A DNA stretch of 64,000 nt from Campanula takesimana (taxonomy: Eukaryota > Streptophyta > Magnoliopsida > Asterales > Campanulaceae), in contig JAOWBW010000159.1 in NCBI GenBank assembly GCA_026119855.1, positions 1,062,026 through 1,126,025 on the forward strand, given 5' to 3'. Below are positions 59,432 through 64,000 of the stretch, in pieces. The notes under the pieces are model-generated. The model saw only the letters and a program-made list of their open reading frames with translations. It was not told the origin of the DNA and did no database searches. A program made the position numbers and the translations under genes. Each line of letters begins with the position of its first letter. Position 1 is the stretch's first letter.

Positions 59432-60269
59432 TAGGGATGACCAAACACGGTTATGGTTTCAGAAAAGCTTGAACCGTAACCGAACCGTTTTTCTTCCGGT
59501 TACGGTTACGGTTCGAAATCATTGGTTCACGGTTCGGAACCGCTGGTCCAAAGTTTCCTTTTTTTAAAAAAAAAATAATAATAACAGAAAAAACTATTAT
59601 AATAATATTTTATTGCCAATTTTTTTTACAAAAAAATATACTCCCTCCGTCCCGCCGGAAATTGCAAAACTTACCATTTTGGGCGTCCCATAGAAATTGC
59701 AAAATCCATAAATGGAAAGTTTTTAATACTTTTTAATTAGTGGGTCCCACTTCTCATACTCACATCCACTAACCCACTAACTATTCTCTACCCCACTTTC
59801 TCTCTCCCACTCAACTATCAACACTCACAACACATCACCTTTTTCACTTTTTCCCTTAATTCTTGTGCCATAATTTTTTTTTGAAGTTTCCGGCGGGACG
59901 GAGGGAGTAGAAAAAATGTTTAAAAAATTAAAGAGGCAGTCTCTCTTTTCTTTTATATACTCAACAAATTTTTATTATTTTTATTCACTGAATTTGGCTA
60001 AAAATTCAGTCAAAACTCAATTTTTCTTGTCGACGTTCCGTTAGTAACGGTTAATTCTGATGAAACCATTAGAAATCTAACGATTTTGACGACTTTCTAA
60101 CGGTTCCGGTTCGGTCTAGGCGGTTCGGAACCGCCGGTTCACGGTTTTTTGTGGGGATGAACCGAAACTGGCTCGTGTTACAAACGGTTCCGGTTTTCGT
60201 CAATGTTCAAGGCGGTTTTAGGCTTTTCTAGTCCGGTTTGGCGGTTTCGGTTTGGTTTGGCCATCCCTA
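59432..60269. mobile_element. hAT element with nested Stowaway
   Basis: A perfect 8-bp TSD GGCCAGGC (59424-59431 and 60270-60277). Inverted ends TAGGGATGACCAAAC and, reversed, TAGGGATGGCCAAAC. The subterminal regions are full of ACCGGTTC/GAACCG-type repeats. A Stowaway at 59641-59907 sits inside. No transposase. Confidence 0.9.
59641..59907. mobile_element. Stowaway MITE inside a hAT element
   Basis: Perfect ends CTCCCTCCGTCCCGCCGGAA and TTTCCGGCGGGACGGAGGGAG (first 20 bp mirrored), TA on both sides. Confidence 0.93.
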
Positions 60270-60282
60270 GGCCAGGCCAGAC

Positions 60283-60901
60283 CATAGTTATAAATCCCGT
60301 CCTGTACCGGCCGGTACGACCCGTCCCAGTCGAAAACCGGTGCGATACAGGCATAATTCCGTCCCAGTTTATGTACCGCCCTGAACCGCCACGTACCGTC
60401 CAAACCGGTCCGTACCAGACCGAACCGGCCGAGATGGTTGTCCCGGTCGGTACGCGAAAAGAAAGACTTATAAACCAATTTTTAATTGTCAGACCTAATA
60501 AAAATATATTCAAACTTGAGTTTTATATATATATATATATATAAAAAAACTACGCCCTAGATTTATACTTCACATTTAATCAACATCCATTCACCGCAAT
60601 AGAACTTTCAAGGTCATTAAGTCGCTAAACAGGAACAAATCAGCCTGTGTAGTCAAAGAAATTGAAGCTGCAGATAAGTAATTTGTAAGCAATCTAGACT
60701 AAACTTATGTTAGTATTGGTATAGTTTGATGATAAAATACAAGCTTCTGTTATTTTTTGTTGAACATATATATATAATTATCTTAAAAATTACTAAAAAG
60801 TGCGGTAAATCCGATATGGTACACCGGTACGTTCTGGTACCGGTACGCCCCGTCCCAATGGCGAAACCGGTGCACTGTCCAGGACGGTATTTATAACTAT
60901 G
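60283..60901. mobile_element. Second hAT-type element
   Basis: A perfect 8-bp TSD GGCCAGAC (60275-60282 and 60902-60909). Inverted ends CATAGTTATAAATCCCGTCC and, reversed, CATAGTTATAAATACCGTCC. Arms are rich in CCGGTACGnCC-type repeats; the core is AT-rich. No transposase. Confidence 0.9.
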
Positions 60902-60909
60902 GGCCAGAC

Positions 60910-61637
60910 CAAGCCGGGATTAGCCGAAGCTAGCTAAACCCGCCCGAACCGGGCCGTCTGAATGGACAGCACCAGTAGGGGAATCACTTGGCATAAGAAA
61001 CTTTCTTTAAGATTTGGGTTTATTATAAATGGTCTTAACAATGGCCTTGTAATAGGAGAAAGCATCGGCATAGTGGACTACGTGCCCACAAGGTTCCTAC
61101 CAAAGCCCGTTTAATTGTTTTGGGCTTCTATGATAGACTTCTCTTTGACAAACAAAGCCAGTCAACACAAAGTTATTTGATCAAATATAATCTATATTCT
61201 AATCATGCTAATAAAAGTAAAAAAACAAAAAAACAAAAAAAAAACAGTAATTAAATTCATACATATTTGGGTGAAAATCTCGAGAAAAACTTGTTTTCCA
61301 CTCGCCTTAGTGTAAGTAAAACCTGTTTTTATCCCTTAGTGTAAAACAAAATCTCTTAAAGTAAAACAGGGTGTAAAACAGGTTTTTCATAAGACTGACT
61401 CCATATTTGTCGCCATAACAATTTCTTTTCCATACAAATAACAAGCTTAAATGTGTTTTAAGGAGTGCATAAGTTTCCAACCTTTTCCTTTTCAGTCCAT
61501 CTTACAATAGACAGATATCACAATTCACAACTCTTTTTCTTTTTCATTCATTCATACATCATAAATAGAAAGACTTTTGGCAAGCAACAAGGAAAAGGAA
61601 AAGGAACCTTCACTCCTTATTCCAGCTGCACAGCAAA
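60910..61637. other. 3' flank of the E2 gene
   Basis: Should contain the 3' UTR of the - strand E2 gene. A repeat fragment at about 61265-61400 has the same AAAAAC...TTAGTGTAAAAC ends as 38020-38515. Confidence 0.5.
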
Positions 61638-64000
61638 TTAGCCCATGGCGTACTTCTGGGTCCAGCTCCGGGCAGTTGTTTCGTACTTGCTCCGGTCAGT
61701 CTTGTACATGTGTGCAATCTCTGGCACAAGTGGGTCATCGGGGTTCGGGTCCGTTAACAGAGAGCAAATAGACAGCAAAACCTGATATACCAAGCCAGAA
61801 AGAGATCAAATCAGATGATGACCAACTACATGATCAATACAACGACCCATACTCAGACATCCCGAGGATTTAAATGAATTTTCATATACTCTCTCCGTCC
61901 CACGAGAAGGGGCACAAAATTGGACATGCACGGGAATTAATGGGGGAACAAATTGCAATTCACCCTATTTTAAAAGACAATAGTAGTGGAGTAGGTGTTA
62001 TAAGTATGAAAAGTGAGGTAGGAGAGAGAAAGTGGGGAGGAAATAGTGAGTGGATTGTTGTTGTGAGTATGGCAAATGGGTCACATTGAATAAAAAAGAA
62101 AATGTTTGCCCCTTATTATGGGTCAGGGGGAGTATAGCCTTATTAAAGTAAGTTTAAGACTCAAATCTTCCCACAAAATAAATCCACTATTTATATTGGA
62201 GACTCAATATCAGATACCTTAAATCAATATTTAGCACATATTAACTCTGATAAAGTGATAACAATGCATGTAGAACAGTACTCATGGTGTGTCTCGCAAC
62301 TCCAATTCCAAGGCCTGGATTTGGAGTAGAAGAACTAAATGAATTCCGCCTGCGGACTCCAAATTACTCTTCAAATTCTGAAAAGCTTGAAAGTGAGTCG
62401 CCAAACGCACCCTTAGTTGGAGAAAAAAATTGAGGTGCAAATTTTAGAACTTTAAAAGGGAAGTAGTTTTGCTATTAGGTCAAACATTAATCACGTTAAC
62501 CAAGGTCATAGTGAGACTCTTTCTGATACAGGTGTATAGTATGTTTCATTTTAATGTCATAAGGATGATTTGGGAACTTATAAGACTTGCAAGCTTAGTT
62601 TTTTAAACACCAGCATGTAAGTGGAACAAACTAAGTTTTGTTCAGCTCTTAAGCATTCGAACCTTTGGATCGTGAGTATTAATTCTCCATAGCACCAACC
62701 AGACAAAACGAACACAAAAATAAATTTCAAGAACATTTTAATGGCTTTAATAAATCAGGTAGTAGAGCAATGACCTTGGAAATAGTAAGAGCAGGGCTCC
62801 ACTGTTCCTTCAAAATATCAAGGCAAATGCTGCCATTACTGTTGATGTTTGGGTGGAAAACTTTCGTCCTGAAAGCTACCTGCAAAACCATACAAGATAA
62901 TTTTAGATAAAAGAAAATTTTCAGAGAACTTTCCATGGAAATATAGACATCGCAAAACACAAGTATAATCTCATATGAATGTCAACCAAATTGAATAAAT
63001 ATTATCCATTCAAAGAGGTTAAGACAGAACATTCCAAGCAAAATTGCTAAAATCGTGGTGGAAACTAAAGCACACACGACGCAGAAAGATGAAAAGATCA
63101 AATTCACGATTTCAAGTGCAGCCGGAACGGTAATTAAACAAGAAATGGAATGCTATATTACATGCCAAAAGAAAAGCAATGGGGAAAAATAAAGTATGAA
63201 ACAGCAGTTAAGGCCCAAAGTTACAGTTATTGGCACTCTTGCAGAATCAAATTCTAGAGATTTTAGCATTCTGTTTCCAATCTACATGCGAGGCATGGTT
63301 GGTTAGTCTCCAGCCTAGCTCAAGAAATGTGATGTCTAACCAATCAATTTCTTTAGCCCTATTTAAGTTTTTATTAGTTAACCTGAACACTCAACAAGTA
63401 CCACTAACGAAAGGTTTATAACAAACGTGCCTGAGGGATGACCTATACAAAAATTTGAAAGGACAATATCTCAAATAAATCAAGAGAGACCCACATGCTG
63501 TCTCAGTTTCTGACATACCATAAATAAATGCCAACGGATTATTTATAGCTCTGCAACAGTCCCAGCAATTTAATCTTTTGATTTCTCTTACTATCTTATT
63601 AAAATTGTAAATTAATTTCAAGAAATGATGGGCAAAATATAGCAAACATATGCATGTACACATCAAAAACGTTGTGGTCGTAGATATATCTTAGAGAGAG
63701 TAAAAGACAAAAGAGAGCACAAACCTCGAGTATGTTTGGGGTTAATTACAGGTTAGAATGCTACATAGCCCACCAAAATCACCCCTATTACTAATGGGGA
63801 AATATAGTACATACTTGCTTAAGTATTGAGCTTAAAGATACCACATTTCTATGAAAGTGATTTGAGTACCTTAGGTGGCTTAAAGGGATAATCTGGAGGG
63901 AAATGAATAGTAACAAGAAAGACTCCACCAGCATACGGACTGTCAGGGGGACCCATAATAGTAGCTTGCCAGTGAAACATGTCTTCAGCAACTGGGCCTA
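61638..64000 (-). CDS. Ubiquitin-conjugating enzyme E2, UBC8/UBC10 (UBC4/5) class, 5' end off window
   Basis: The enzyme accepts ubiquitin from E1 and passes it to substrates with an E3. Three exons are visible: 64000-63870, 62879-62775 and 61781-61638, with AG/GT borders and intact frame, giving 125 of the usual 148 residues. Exon order encodes AEDMFHWQATIMGPPDSPYA then YPFKPPK; KVFHPNINSNGSICLDILKE with the HPN motif and active-site Cys (SICLDI); and CSLLTDPNPDDPLVPEIAH to the end at QKYAMG. All key residues are present. The missing 23 residues match the length of the normal first part. The intron between the last two exons holds a Stowaway. SPA and COP1 E3s use this E2 class in general, but no link to the SPA gene here can be shown. 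Confidence 0.97.
61889..62132. mobile_element. Stowaway MITE in E2 intron
   Basis: CTCTCCGTCCCACGAGAAGG at left and CCTTATTATGGGTCAGGGGG at right, TA on both sides. Confidence 0.8.

Noticed and set aside
60203..60544. Three overlapping frames of 86-113 codons on both strands
   Set aside because: Produced by GC-rich CCGGTACG repeats in the arms of the second hAT element.

Overview
The window is AT-rich nuclear DNA of a flowering plant, most likely a eudicot. It has short intron-containing genes with GT-AG introns and many Stowaway-like MITEs ending in CTCCCTCCGTCCC. It also holds tRNA-derived SINEs, a TRIM, hAT and Mutator-like elements, and plant-specific families (SPA, CRF, AG-peptide, DUF7722). 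The SINE and GTGTGAGAC-type MITE styles are reminiscent of Caryophyllales, but that is a weak inference.

Genes, left to right: a SPA (SUPPRESSOR OF PHYA-105) light-signalling gene on + (3408-7533), without its kinase-like N-terminal exon in this window; a plant MLKL-like HeLo/pseudokinase gene on - (8973-12080, two coding exons, 988 aa predicted); a small DUF7722-type gene on + (18823-19071); a two-exon AGP20-type arabinogalactan peptide gene on + (20139-20938); a twin-CX9C small protein gene on - (from 23855, 3' end unresolved); an intronless cytokinin response factor (CRF, AP2/ERF) gene on - (36256-37305); and the last three exons of a UBC8-type ubiquitin-conjugating enzyme on - (61638 to beyond 64000). 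SPA proteins work with COP1 in a CUL4-DDB1 E3 ligase and group VI E2s such as UBC8 are broad-purpose E2s, but the two genes are 54 kb apart and nothing here suggests co-regulation.

Most of the rest is transposable-element DNA, often nested, and many ends can be proved by target-site duplications (TSDs). Seven Mutator-like (MULE) elements are seen. Four of them (2337-3254, 15745-16662, 45016-45924, 47482-48599) form an apparent family of about 0.9-1.1 kb whose cores are arrays of GTTAC/GTAAC motifs; three of these also carry one conserved 19-bp hairpin. One MULE (12998-14199) carries a GC-rich gene-like fragment. Another (48981-55209) was split by a Copia-type LTR, itself split by a 2.77-kb Gypsy-type solo LTR. 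A tandem TRIM array (four LTRs, three internal segments) interrupts a LINE RNase H remnant at 25009-26395. Two hAT elements sit five bases apart at 59432-60901, the first containing a Stowaway.

The long gene-poor stretches (26.5-36 kb, 38-61 kb) contain only MITEs, LTR or SINE remnants and AT-rich sequence; no RNA genes or CRISPR were seen. The most noteworthy items are the GTTAC-array MULE family, the nested and tandem retroelement structures, the repeat-tailed pseudokinase and the apparently headless SPA gene.
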